Shown: piece after piece, positions 53,834-62,682 of the stretch
Numbering within the stretch: the stretch's first letter is position 1
Layout of the letters: every line of letters begins with the position of its first letter
From: Flavobacterium quisquiliarum
Lineage (GTDB): Bacteria; Bacteroidota; Bacteroidia; Flavobacteriales; Flavobacteriaceae
Assembly: GCF_019308285.1 (NCBI RefSeq)
Contig: NZ_WWEM01000036.1
Location: 128,438-192,437, forward strand
Direction of reading: 5' to 3'
Length of the DNA stretch: 64,000 nt
The notes under the pieces: generated by a model
Databases searched by the model: none
Told to the model about the DNA's origin: nothing
What the model saw: the letters and a program-made list of their open reading frames with translations, nothing else
Translations under genes and position numbers: made by a program

Positions 53834-54802
53834 ATGAAAGCAAAGAATACTATTTCAGGAAAAGCATTGCGCCTTTTTTTAATGACAATGTTTGCAATGA
53901 TTTCATTATACAGCAATGCACAATTAAAAGGCGGACATATTCTTGGTGCCATGGGACTTCAGTCTGGAACTCAAGCGCCAGAAAACACTTTAAGCGTTTA
54001 TGTTCCAGCCTATATTTACACTGCAAATTGTCTTCGAAACGGTGATGGTGATAATATGGGAAATCCCGATTTAACTATGTTTATAACTGGTGTTGGAGCT
54101 AATTATGTTAGTGATTTTAAAATTCTAGGAGCCAATTATGGTGCTACAATTCTGCTGGCTGGAGCTTCTAATACCATTCAAGGAAGTTATGTTGATTCCA
54201 AAAGCAATTTTGCGTTTACAGATATGTACGTACAGCCTATCCAATTGGGCTGGCACAACAAAAAAGCCGACTTTGTTTTTAGCTACCAAATGTATATTCC
54301 AACTGGGAAATATGAATTAGGAGGAAGTGACAACAGCGGATTGGGAATGTTTATGAATGAGTTTTCAGCTGGAACTACTTTGTTTTTTAATGAGAAAAAA
54401 ACGTTTCATTTTTCTGCATTAGCTTCTTATGAAATCAACGGAAAGAAAAAAGATACTGACATTAAAACAGGAGATATTTTCAGCATTGAAGGAGGTCTCG
54501 GAAAAACATTTTACTGCATGAATGCCGAAAAAACGGCACCAAAAGGAATATTGAATGCCGGATTAATTTATTATTTCCAATATAAAGTTTCAGATGATAA
54601 AATTCCAGTTGGGAACTTTTTAGTACTTGAGCCAGACAAAGACCATATTGGCGCTGTAGGAGCTGAGGTAAATTATCTTCATATTGGCTGTATGACGCAG
54701 GCAGGTTTTAGATGGGTTTCAGAATTTGGTGCAATAAATAGATTTCAGGGAAATACTTTTTTCATCACTTTGGCACATGTTTTCAGTTTAAAGAAAAAAT
54801 AA
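53834..54802 (+). CDS. Outer-membrane protein of the phenol-degradation (MetA/SphA-like) barrel type
   Basis: 322 residues, signal peptide to S-N-A-Q. Amphipathic strands and the Y-I-P-T-G-K-Y-E-L-G-G segment match the MetA-pathway-of-phenol-degradation barrel family, often linked to uptake of hydrophobic or aromatic compounds. It ends T-L-A-H-V-F-S-L-K-K-K. Gene 73 nt after the regulator. Confidence 0.75.
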   Translation: MKAKNTISGKALRLFLMTMFAMISLYSNAQLKGGHILGAMGLQSGTQAPENTLSVYVPAYIYTANCLRNGDGDNMGNPDLTMFITGVGANYVSDFKILGANYGATILLAGASNTIQGSYVDSKSNFAFTDMYVQPIQLGWHNKKADFVFSYQMYIPTGKYELGGSDNSGLGMFMNEFSAGTTLFFNEKKTFHFSALASYEINGKKKDTDIKTGDIFSIEGGLGKTFYCMNAEKTAPKGILNAGLIYYFQYKVSDDKIPVGNFLVLEPDKDHIGAVGAEVNYLHIGCMTQAGFRWVSEFGAINRFQGNTFFITLAHVFSLKKK

Positions 54803-54851
54803 TGTTTTAGAATAAGGTAAATTTTAATTGTAATTAAAGATTCGAGTTCTT

Positions 54852-56003
54852 ATGAAAAACAGAAAAACAAATATCTTATTCTCACTTTTAGTCCTTTTGT
54901 TCTTGAATACTTTAAGTGCGCAGAAATATAAAATCAGTGTGAAAGATTCCTTAGATGGAGCTTTTGATTTAAGCGATTACATTATTTATGCACATGGTTT
55001 TATTGTTGTTCCAACTATAATTACAGAACCAGCTTTAGGAAATATTGGAGGGGCATTAGTTCCTATTTTTCTAAAAAAACATGCTCCAGTAATTGATGAA
55101 GACGGCAAAAAACGATTCATAAACCCTGACATAACAGGCGGAATCGGAATGTACACAGGAAACAAAAGCTGGATGGCAGGTGCTTTTCGTTCGGCAACTC
55201 TGATAAAACCACGAATATTGTATCGCGTTGCAGCAGGTTATGGAGATGTGAATTTGTCATTTTATGCTAACAACAGACCCAATCTGCCAGATCAGGAATT
55301 CAAACTTAATTTTAGGTCAACGATTTTTTATACACAATGGCTCAAACAGTTTAAAAATGCAAAATGGAGCGCAGGACCTCAATATCTTTTTTTAAATTCT
55401 AAAATAAACCTGCCCGATTTTAATTTGCCACCGCCATTTGTAAAACCCGGTGATATAAAAAGTACGGTAAGTCAGCTGGGAGGCGCAATTCAGTTCGATA
55501 ATAGAGACAACATATTTACACCAGACAAAGGAATCCGAATTCAGTCCGATTTCTTTTGGTCAGATAACGCAATAGGAAGTGACTACGATGCCTGGCGCGT
55601 TAATTTATCAGCAATAGGATATTATCCATTAGCTAAAACATTAATTGGCGGACTAAGGGTAGAAGGAGAGCAGGCGTTTGGGAGTCCGCCTTTTTATTTA
55701 AGGCCGGGAATTAACCTAAGAGGAATCCCAGCAGCGCGTTATCAAGGTAAAACCAGCATTGTAACCGAAGCTGAATTAAGATGGGACGTTTACAAAAGAT
55801 GGAGCATTATGGGATTTGGCGGTCTTGCAAGTGCTTTTGACGATTGGGATAAGGCTTTTGCCAAACCTGTTGTGTACAGTTATGGAACAGGTTTTCGATA
55901 TTTAATGGCCCGAAAATTTAAACTCAGAATGGGGGTTGACATTGCCAAAGGAAATGAAGACTGGGCATACTATATTGTTTTTGGAAGTAATTGGATGAGG
56001 TAG
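54852..56003 (+). CDS. BamA/TamA-type surface antigen (D15-like) outer-membrane protein
   Basis: 383 residues with signal peptide to S-A-Q. No POTRA domains are evident; the sequence goes straight into a barrel with F-D-N-R-D-N-I-F-T-P-D-K-G-I-R-I, G-G-L-R-V-E-G-E, and Y-L-R-P-G-I-N-L-R-G-I-P-A-A-R-Y-Q-G-K in the region of the conserved R-G motif, ending in a strand with G-S-N-W-M-R. It may act as an insertion or export porin. It is the last gene of the cluster. Confidence 0.82.
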   Translation: MKNRKTNILFSLLVLLFLNTLSAQKYKISVKDSLDGAFDLSDYIIYAHGFIVVPTIITEPALGNIGGALVPIFLKKHAPVIDEDGKKRFINPDITGGIGMYTGNKSWMAGAFRSATLIKPRILYRVAAGYGDVNLSFYANNRPNLPDQEFKLNFRSTIFYTQWLKQFKNAKWSAGPQYLFLNSKINLPDFNLPPPFVKPGDIKSTVSQLGGAIQFDNRDNIFTPDKGIRIQSDFFWSDNAIGSDYDAWRVNLSAIGYYPLAKTLIGGLRVEGEQAFGSPPFYLRPGINLRGIPAARYQGKTSIVTEAELRWDVYKRWSIMGFGGLASAFDDWDKAFAKPVVYSYGTGFRYLMARKFKLRMGVDIAKGNEDWAYYIVFGSNWMR

Positions 56004-56040
56004 TTTTTTAGTCTTAGTCTCGGTTTTCAGTCTTACAGAG

Positions 56041-56073
56041 AACTTTGTCAAAGTTTTAAACTTTGACAAAGTT
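56041..56073. terminator. Palindromic terminator (TTTGTCAAAGTTT family, copy 2)
   Basis: AACTTTGTCAAAGTTT at the left and its complement at the right form a stem of about 16 bp; it lies between convergent genes. Related to 35067-35095. Confidence 0.75.
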
Positions 56074-56082
56074 GCATCAATA

Positions 56083-56946
56083 TTATTTTCTTTTCCAGTA
56101 TGGCGCAACGATTTTGTTTTTCTTATGACATAAAATTAGTAATAAGATTGTTGCAACACTACAAAAAAGAATAGCTTGGAGGCTTCCTTCTGGCCCAAAA
56201 GCTCCTCCTGTGATTAATTCTGGCCCTTGTATTTTAGCTTCAAATAGGCTGTTTGTTTTTTCGTTTCCAGATGTGATAGCTCCAAAAATACCAGATTGGG
56301 TAAAGTTCCATGCAAAATGTATCGCGATTGGCAGCCATAAGTTACGGCTGTACATAAAAGCCACACCAAATAAAAGTCCTGCCATAGTAATACATAATAA
56401 AGAGAGGAAATCACTATGCGGATTTATTAAATGTAAACCTCCAAAAATAAGAGCAGAAATAATCAGGGAAATATAACTTCCTAATTTTTCTTCGATAATT
56501 CGGAACATAATCCCTCGTACCAAAACTTCTTCAATAATAGCAACGGTAAACATTAGTGCAAACGGAACCAGGATTAACCTAATTGGATTTACTGCAATAA
56601 CGCTATAATTTCCGTTAAGATAAATTACTAAAATAGTAAGCGCCTGCAAGACAAAACCAATTGCGATTCCGATAGTAACATTGCTAAGAAATCCTTTTGC
56701 AGCAAATTCTGTTATGTCTCTTTTATCATATTTTTTAAAGAAGAAAATATAACTCAAAACACATGATACCGAAACAAAAAGTCCTTTTAAAAGATTTCGG
56801 TAATCTTTTTCCAGAGGAGTTAAATCCAGCAATTTTACAGCAATCTGCTGTCCGATAATAACAACGGCCATAAAAGTAAGCAGAGCAAGGATAATTTTGG
56901 TTATAGGAGAATTAAATGTTTTTTGTTTTAAGGTAAGCGTTTCCAT
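56083..56946 (-). CDS. CPBP family intramembrane metalloprotease
   Basis: 287 residues with about eight hydrophobic segments. The CPBP (Abi) motifs are complete: E-E-V-L-V-R (motif 1), F-G-G-L-H (motif 2) and H-F-A-W-N (motif 3). The family processes prenylated or other membrane substrates; a specific role cannot be assigned. It is convergent with the sulfatase cluster and separated from it by a terminator. Confidence 0.9.
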   Translation of the reverse strand: METLTLKQKTFNSPITKIILALLTFMAVVIIGQQIAVKLLDLTPLEKDYRNLLKGLFVSVSCVLSYIFFFKKYDKRDITEFAAKGFLSNVTIGIAIGFVLQALTILVIYLNGNYSVIAVNPIRLILVPFALMFTVAIIEEVLVRGIMFRIIEEKLGSYISLIISALIFGGLHLINPHSDFLSLLCITMAGLLFGVAFMYSRNLWLPIAIHFAWNFTQSGIFGAITSGNEKTNSLFEAKIQGPELITGGAFGPEGSLQAILFCSVATILLLILCHKKNKIVAPYWKRK

Positions 56947-57024
56947 TTGGTTTGGTTTAATGATTTATGATGAAGCAAAAGTAGCCCGCATCAAAATCAA
57001 AAAATAGAATGAAATTTGCCTTCT

Positions 57025-57822
57025 TTATAATTTTTGAAATTGTTTAGGTAAAAATCCAGTCTGGTTTTTAAAAGTTCGGATAAAATGACTTTGATCGGCA
57101 AAACCGCATTGAAAACTGATTTCCGTTAGATTCGCTTCGTTGGATTGTATTAGCGGAAGCGCACGATTAATTTTGATTCGGCGCATATATTCCCCCAAAG
57201 TACAGCCAAAATATTTAGGGAAATGTTTGGAGATTGTAATGGGATTTAAATTTAAAACCTTTGCTAAATCCTGTAGGTTTGGCGTTTCGTTCCAACTGTC
57301 GTTTAATAATTCATGCAGACTTTTTACCCAAAAAGGACTTTTTTCAAATTTATCCAAATAATGAGAAGCTTGGGAAAGCTGCGAAAACAACATTTTGATA
57401 CTATCGTTCGAAAAAGTATCAGCGTTCTGAGTTTCTTTAAAAATCTTCAGAATTAAAAATTTAGTAACAGCGCTGTTTTGAATTGATTTCTCTATTACTG
57501 CTTCATTAATTTGAAGCTCTTTTAATAAATTATCTTCAATTTCGATATTAATATTTCGGGAAGGGAAAAGAGTATTTTGATTCAAATGCAGTTCGTCGCT
57601 GTGATAAAATAATAAAGAACCAGAACCAACAGTTTCGCTGAAATTTTTTCGTTTTTCTGTTGTGCCTCCTTTTAAGAAAAGGGTTATATGTGCATTATTG
57701 TGAGAATGCCAGCCTTCGTAAACGGTATTCTGATACTCTGTTTCTACAATAGCAATTCCCTCATTAGTATTGAAAATGTTTTTGGTGCTGCCTAGATATT
57801 TCTCTTTTTCCAGTTCGTACAT
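57025..57822 (-). CDS. AraC family transcriptional regulator
   Basis: 265 residues: an N-terminal cupin-like sensor (about 25-100; H-S-H-N-N-A-H-I-T-L-F-L-K-G-G) and a C-terminal double HTH (about 165-262; L-Q-D-L-A-K-V-L-N-L-N-P-I-T-I-S-K-H-F and L-T-E-I-S-F-Q-C-G-F-A-D-Q-S-H-F). Its target is unknown; it lies 78 nt upstream of the CPBP gene on the same strand. Confidence 0.9.
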   Translation of the reverse strand: MYELEKEKYLGSTKNIFNTNEGIAIVETEYQNTVYEGWHSHNNAHITLFLKGGTTEKRKNFSETVGSGSLLFYHSDELHLNQNTLFPSRNINIEIEDNLLKELQINEAVIEKSIQNSAVTKFLILKIFKETQNADTFSNDSIKMLFSQLSQASHYLDKFEKSPFWVKSLHELLNDSWNETPNLQDLAKVLNLNPITISKHFPKYFGCTLGEYMRRIKINRALPLIQSNEANLTEISFQCGFADQSHFIRTFKNQTGFLPKQFQKL

Positions 57823-57995
57823 TAGGGTTTGCTTTTCGGAATTGCAGCAACCAAATTACTTCATATTTGTTTAGATCCAAACTTTAATTACAAGTGATCG
57901 AAAGTTTTACATAATTTGTAATCTTATACATCAAAATAAAAAGATTGTGAAAAAATTAACCGCAGAATAGCAATAAATTACAAAAAAATTAATTG

Positions 57996-58032
57996 TTTTG
58001 TAACAAATTAGAAACATTAGAGACTAATTTTG
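57996..58032 (+). promoter_or_regulatory. Promoter of the C1 peptidase gene
   Basis: TTTTG (57996-58000), 24 nt, TAATTTTG (58025-58032), about 20 nt before the ATG. Confidence 0.55.
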
Positions 58033-58052
58033 TTAAATCTTAAACATAAATT

Positions 58053-59249
58053 ATGAATACATTTTCATTCAAATCAGTGTTTGCGGCATCAGTATTTTTA
58101 GCTGGAACAGCAGGCTGTTTTGCGCAAGACGTGTTAGTAAATTCACTAAAACTAAACGCTAGCGACAAAAGTAAAGAGAACTTCAAATTTACAGAAGTAA
58201 TTAACTTAGGAACAACATCAGTAAAATCTCAAGGATCGTCTGGAACTTGCTGGAGTTACTCAACAAACTCATTTTTAGAGTCAGAAATGATTCGTTTAGG
58301 AAAACAGCCTGTTGAGTTATCTCAAATCTATTCTGCAAGAAATGTGTATGTTGAAAAAGGAATTAACTATGTTCGTATGCACGGTGCAATTACACTTGGA
58401 GACGGAGGTGCTTTACATGATGTAATTAACATGTATAAAAAATACGGAACTGTACCAAGAGAAGTTTACACTGGATTGAACTACGGGACGGATAAAAATA
58501 AATTTGCTGAAATGGCTGCGCTTATCGAAGGTGTTTTGGCTGCAGTAGTTAAAAATCCTAACGGAGAATTGACACCAAACTGGCAAAAAGCTTACGCAGC
58601 AGTTATTGATTCTTACTTAGGAAAAGTGCCGGATAACTTTACATACAAAGGAAAAAACTATACACCGCAATCTTTTGCTAAAGAAGTAGTGGGAATTAAC
58701 CCAGACGAATACGTAGAATTATCATCTTTCACAAACACACCATACTACCAAAAAACAACGATGATGGTACCAGACAACTGGTCATTGGATCAAGTTTACA
58801 ACGTAAAATTGAACGATATGACAGATGTTATCGACAATGCGCTTAAAAAAGGATACACGGTAGCTTGGGCAACAGATGTTAGCGAAAAAACGTTCAGCTG
58901 GAAAAATGGTGTTGCTTATGTAGCAACTAAAAAATTCGACGATATGACTGCTGAAGAAAAAGCAGACTTATTTAACGGACCAAAAGCAGAACCAGAAATT
59001 ACTCCAGAAATGCGTCAGGCAGCGTTTGATAACTACACTACAACAGACGATCACGGAATGCACATTATTGGTTTAGCAAAAGATCAAACTGGAAAAGAAT
59101 ACTATATCGTAAAAAATTCTTGGGGAGAAACAAACGACTACAAAGGTTTCTTGTTTGTAACTAAGAACTTCGTAAAATATAAAACTACTGCATTACTAGT
59201 AAATAAAGGAGGAATTCCTGGTGAACTTGCTAAGAAATTAGGGGTTTAA
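58053..59249 (+). CDS. Secreted C1-family cysteine peptidase (bleomycin hydrolase/PepC type)
   Basis: 398 residues with a signal peptide to F-A-Q. The catalytic Gln60 and Cys66 lie in S-Q-G-S-S-G-T-C-W-S-Y, the histidine in D-D-H-G-M-H-I-I-G, and the asparagine in K-N-S-W-G-E. Length and the C-terminal tail fit bleomycin-hydrolase-like aminopeptidases, which are usually cytoplasmic; the signal peptide is characteristic of the Bacteroidota form. It is a single-gene unit. Confidence 0.92.
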   Translation: MNTFSFKSVFAASVFLAGTAGCFAQDVLVNSLKLNASDKSKENFKFTEVINLGTTSVKSQGSSGTCWSYSTNSFLESEMIRLGKQPVELSQIYSARNVYVEKGINYVRMHGAITLGDGGALHDVINMYKKYGTVPREVYTGLNYGTDKNKFAEMAALIEGVLAAVVKNPNGELTPNWQKAYAAVIDSYLGKVPDNFTYKGKNYTPQSFAKEVVGINPDEYVELSSFTNTPYYQKTTMMVPDNWSLDQVYNVKLNDMTDVIDNALKKGYTVAWATDVSEKTFSWKNGVAYVATKKFDDMTAEEKADLFNGPKAEPEITPEMRQAAFDNYTTTDDHGMHIIGLAKDQTGKEYYIVKNSWGETNDYKGFLFVTKNFVKYKTTALLVNKGGIPGELAKKLGV

Positions 59250-59327
59250 TTAGACTTAGAAATTTTATAGAAAACAGAAAAGCGCTGCAATGAGAATTGT
59301 GGCGCTTTGTTTTTTACAAAGGAAAAC

Positions 59328-59358
59328 TTGTTAAAAATATTTTTTTTTCGTACCTTTG
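59328..59358 (+). promoter_or_regulatory. Promoter of the small gene at 59404
   Basis: TTG (59328-59330), 20 nt, TACCTTTG (59351-59358), an exact match in sequence and spacing. Confidence 0.7.
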
Positions 59359-59403
59359 TAAAACAAAAATCGGGAATTCAAAAAATTCTTGGCGGAAAAA
59401 AAA

Positions 59404-59634
59404 ATGGCGTTCTTTACTGTTCTGGCAAATTTAATATTATTTCTAGGGGCTTTTAGTTCCTTAATACAAGAACCTGCCGATACAAAGGCAAATTACTTTA
59501 AAGTAAATGTTATCATAATTAGTAATGGTGAAAATAATTCAAAAATAAATAAGTCAGATATGGAAAAAAAAGTAAAACAAATTGAAGTTCAAAGTCCAGA
59601 AAACAATGTAAAGAACCCATCTCCTGTTCATTAA
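59404..59634 (+). CDS. Small membrane or secreted protein of unknown function
   Basis: 76 residues from the ATG at 59404; a TTG at 59389 would add five residues. The first 20 residues are hydrophobic (F-F-T-V-L-A-N-L-I-L-F-L-G-A-F), followed by a polar lysine/asparagine-rich tail. The perfect promoter upstream and terminator downstream show a real single-gene unit. No family recognised. Confidence 0.6.
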   Translation: MAFFTVLANLILFLGAFSSLIQEPADTKANYFKVNVIIISNGENNSKINKSDMEKKVKQIEVQSPENNVKNPSPVH

Positions 59635-59653
59635 TTTTTTTGTCAACATATAA

Positions 59654-59690
59654 AAAAAGAGGTTATCAAATATTTGGCAACCTCTTTTTT
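59654..59690 (+). terminator. Terminator of the small gene
   Basis: AAAAAGAGGTT (59654-59664) pairs with AACCTCTTTTT (59679-59689), with an inner CAAATATTTG palindrome. It is bidirectional in appearance. Confidence 0.85.
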
Positions 59691-59762
59691 TTCGACTTCT
59701 AGTGAAAAAATATCAAGTTCTAAGGTGATATGTTTTTATGAATATTAATTTGAAAACTACGG

Positions 59763-61796
59763 TTAGCTAGTTATGATTTTTATTTGTCCTGAAAAATCTT
59801 TAAGTACATAATCAGAAACAACATTGCAAGCTGATTTAATCATTTGATCCGTGTATGGTTTTTGAAGTCTAATTATACCGTGAGATCCATCATGCATTAA
59901 AGAATATAAAAATTCATTTTCAGTAAAATTATCTATCCTTTCACAAAAAGTATTAAGATCAATATCTGGCGCTATAAATCGATTTATTGTCTCTAGTACG
60001 TGTCTTAGAGAATTTGGTGTTGTATGTGATGGATTTTTAGTTCCTTGAGATATTTCATAAATATCTCTAAGATGTTCTTCGTAAGGCATTATCAATTCAT
60101 TGCCTAGTGTCTCAAGCTTGTTGTTTTCTAGAATAAATTTCTGATCTATAACTTTATTTCTAATTATAATAGACATAAATTCTAAGTTATGTGTAAGAAT
60201 TATTAATCTTAATCTTGAAATATTGAACAGTTTATCTAGGGTTCTTATAATTTGTGATGTTGCATAAACAAAGTGGAAATCTTGACTAGATATGGGGTCA
60301 TCAATGATAAAAAATAATTTGCTATAGTCCTCTTCTTTATTGATAGATCTATGTGATTCCGCAATAAAATAACAAAACGCAACAATGCTCTTTTCACCAT
60401 TACTTAAAACATCGCTCGCATTTGATTCTAATAAGTGATTTTTGAATTTTATACAAAAGGTTTTATCATCGAAGGAATATTTGGAACCAAAAAATTTAGT
60501 TAGTAATTGGGTGAAAGTCTCTACAACTTTTTGTTTTTTTGAAATTTTTTCATTCTGATCTTGAATCCATAATTGGAGATTTTTTATTGCTTTTTTAATA
60601 CTATCATCTAAAAGTGAAATTGAAATGTCTTCTTTCTTTTTTTCGAGTGCATCATCAATTATTTTATAGCTTGATTCTAATTTCGTTAAGTCTTCCAGTT
60701 CTTTTAAATTAATGCTTGCTAACGAGGGAATATATTTTTGATTTTTTAAATATTCAATTTCAAGATTCTTAAATGATTTTAAAATTTCATTGTTTTCTTT
60801 TTTCTCTACATTTAATTGTAATAATAAATCATTAGCTTTTTTTATTTGAATTGCTTCAGTTTCTGAAAGATATTCCAAATATTGATCAATTAGTTTTAAA
60901 GCATTTTCTTCAAGATTTTGCTCACAAAAAGGACATTCATCAGTTTTTTCTTTTAATAAAGAGATCCCTGTTTCGACAAATCCCTGTTTGTTTTTTATTT
61001 TAGTTTTGAAACTATCAGCAATACTGCTTCTACTAAATTTTTCATCTAGAAAAGAGATTATATTATCGAGAGTTTCAGTTTTCTTTAGATAACTAACATT
61101 TCTTAAGTCTTGTAAATTATCAGGAAGTGCTTTTAGCTGGTTATGTTTACTTATTAAATCATTGAAACTTTCTAATTCGACTACATTGAATTCACGGTTG
61201 AACAAGTTATTAAAAGTAATGTTTTGATAATCGCCAGTATTTTTTCTAATGGATAAATCATCTAGATCTTTTATAGCTTTTGCAACTTTTAATTTTAATT
61301 CTTCTTCTTTTGTTTTAAGTTCGTTAGAATTTGTTTTAAGTTCATCTTTCTCTTTTGTTAAATCAATTTTTTCTTTTCCAAGTATGTAACCTTCTATTTC
61401 TCCATTAGGCTTGTATTTTAGCCCTTCTAAATTTTCTTTTATATAATCATCATTAAATACGCGAAAGATGTAATCAGTTGTGTCTTTTGAAATGTTTGGG
61501 GTTTTGTCTCTTTTTATAGAGAACTCTAATTCTCTAATTATGCTAGGTTCAGTACTGTTCGTTATTTTGAATTTAAAAGAACCATCATTCTTTCCAATGG
61601 TTAATAATTTATTGGAATCGTTATTATCTAGTTCTTCTTTGTTTAATAATCTAAATGCCCTGCTTAGAAAGGTCTTACCCGTCCCATTATTTGCATAAAT
61701 TCCCATTTCTAATGTACTGATATGGATTTTAGTATTTAGAGACTCATGTGGTCCTAAATTAACAGTAGATAACTCAAATGTAATGTTCTTAGCCAT
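59763..61796 (-). CDS. RloC/PrrC-like AAA ATPase, candidate anticodon nuclease
   Basis: 677 residues of the AAA_13 type. Walker A is A-N-N-G-T-G-K-T (35-42), the coiled coil (about 145-430) is interrupted by a zinc-hook-like C288-P-F-C291, the ABC signature is L-S-N-G-E-K-S (464-470), Walker B is L-F-F-I-I-D-D-P (494-501) and the switch histidine H536. In the C-terminal domain R598-x3-E602-x32-H635 reproduces the anticodon-nuclease triad known from PrrC (Arg320, Glu324, His356). Such proteins cleave tRNA upon phage or DNA-damage cues. No restriction genes are adjacent. tRNA cleavage is inferred. Confidence 0.82.
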   Translation of the reverse strand: MAKNITFELSTVNLGPHESLNTKIHISTLEMGIYANNGTGKTFLSRAFRLLNKEELDNNDSNKLLTIGKNDGSFKFKITNSTEPSIIRELEFSIKRDKTPNISKDTTDYIFRVFNDDYIKENLEGLKYKPNGEIEGYILGKEKIDLTKEKDELKTNSNELKTKEEELKLKVAKAIKDLDDLSIRKNTGDYQNITFNNLFNREFNVVELESFNDLISKHNQLKALPDNLQDLRNVSYLKKTETLDNIISFLDEKFSRSSIADSFKTKIKNKQGFVETGISLLKEKTDECPFCEQNLEENALKLIDQYLEYLSETEAIQIKKANDLLLQLNVEKKENNEILKSFKNLEIEYLKNQKYIPSLASINLKELEDLTKLESSYKIIDDALEKKKEDISISLLDDSIKKAIKNLQLWIQDQNEKISKKQKVVETFTQLLTKFFGSKYSFDDKTFCIKFKNHLLESNASDVLSNGEKSIVAFCYFIAESHRSINKEEDYSKLFFIIDDPISSQDFHFVYATSQIIRTLDKLFNISRLRLIILTHNLEFMSIIIRNKVIDQKFILENNKLETLGNELIMPYEEHLRDIYEISQGTKNPSHTTPNSLRHVLETINRFIAPDIDLNTFCERIDNFTENEFLYSLMHDGSHGIIRLQKPYTDQMIKSACNVVSDYVLKDFSGQIKIITS

Positions 61797-62107
61797 TATG
61801 TTGCAGTTTTAGTAATTAAAAAACAGTTCATTTTTATAACTTATTTCGGAACTTCTTATTCAATATCATTTTGCTAAATAAACTATTTTTGATGAAAAAG
61901 AATGATAGTATAAATACCTGATTTTTAATTAAGAAACTAAAATAAATTTTTCGAGTTAAATGTATGTTTTTGATTTTTAGATATTTTATGGATTTCCATA
62001 AAACCTAGTTGAATTAAAAAAAAGAAATATCAAATAGAAAGTTAATAAACAAAAAAAGAGGCGCAATCAATGCGCCTCTTTTTATTTTGTATATTCAAAA
62101 TCAGAAT
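61797..62107. other. 311-bp region between the RloC-like gene and the XRE gene
   Basis: AT-rich with no gene; only the XRE terminator (62053-62083) is clear. No exact -7 box was found for the ATPase gene. Confidence 0.6.
62053..62083 (-). terminator. Terminator of the XRE gene
   Basis: A 13-bp perfect stem (62053-62065 with 62071-62083) with A/T runs on both flanks, 25 nt after the XRE stop. Confidence 0.88.
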
Positions 62108-62509
62108 TTATTTCCCCTTCATCAACCTCTCCAAATACTCCACTTTATCCTTTTCAGCCTGAACCAAACGCTCATAAAGTTCCACAACTTTATCAAGAGG
62201 ATTAAATGAGCATTGATGATTTTGGCTAAAAGCTCCCTGGCTATTAGTGAAATCAGTATCAGTGAATGTGTTGAAATAATTTATTGCAGCTTCTTCCGAA
62301 AAATTCTTAATTCCTTCAACAGTTACACCAAGAGCTTCGGCAATAGCCTTAAGTTTTTCTTCGTCTATGGTTTCGCTGTTTTCAATAGCAGAAATAGCTT
62401 GTTGGTTGGTGCCCAAAGCCTGCGCCAAAGCTTCCTGCTTCATATCGCGAAGTTCACGAATACGGCTTATTTTTCGCCCAATATGGTTTGGTTTTGTAAG
62501 TGTGCTCAT
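62108..62509 (-). CDS. XRE family helix-turn-helix protein
   Basis: 133 residues. The HTH (about 10-68; K-I-S-R-I-R-E-L-R-D-M-K-Q-E-A-L-A-Q-A-L-G-T-N-Q-Q-A-I-S-A-I-E-N) is of the Cro/CI type, followed by a linker and a coiled-coil-like C-terminus (V-V-E-L-Y-E-R-L-V-Q-A-E-K-D-K-V-E-Y-L-E-R-L). It may control itself or the small gene upstream; an inverted repeat is in front of it. Confidence 0.88.
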   Translation of the reverse strand: MSTLTKPNHIGRKISRIRELRDMKQEALAQALGTNQQAISAIENSETIDEEKLKAIAEALGVTVEGIKNFSEEAAINYFNTFTDTDFTNSQGAFSQNHQCSFNPLDKVVELYERLVQAEKDKVEYLERLMKGK

Positions 62510-62557
62510 ACTTCAAAGATATTTAAAATTCCTGAAAAATTTATTTGTGCTGTAAAA

Positions 62558-62574
62558 TACAAATCACTTTTGTA
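62558..62574. promoter_or_regulatory. Inverted repeat upstream of the XRE gene
   Basis: TACAAA-TCACT-TTTGTA (62558-62574), 49 bp before the XRE start; candidate operator for XRE autoregulation. Confidence 0.5.
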
Positions 62575-62649
62575 TGGTACATAGTTATTGTGTTTTCGGT
62601 ACAAAAGAATCTATTTTATAATTTACAACAACAAAAATACAAATTTTCG

Positions 62650-62657
62650 TACATTTG
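62650..62657 (+). promoter_or_regulatory. -7 box of the small ORF at 62683
   Basis: TACATTTG is an exact consensus match ending 25 nt before the ATG. No good TTG box lies upstream. Confidence 0.5.
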
Positions 62658-62682
62658 TAGTTCCAAAAACTACAATTGTAAA

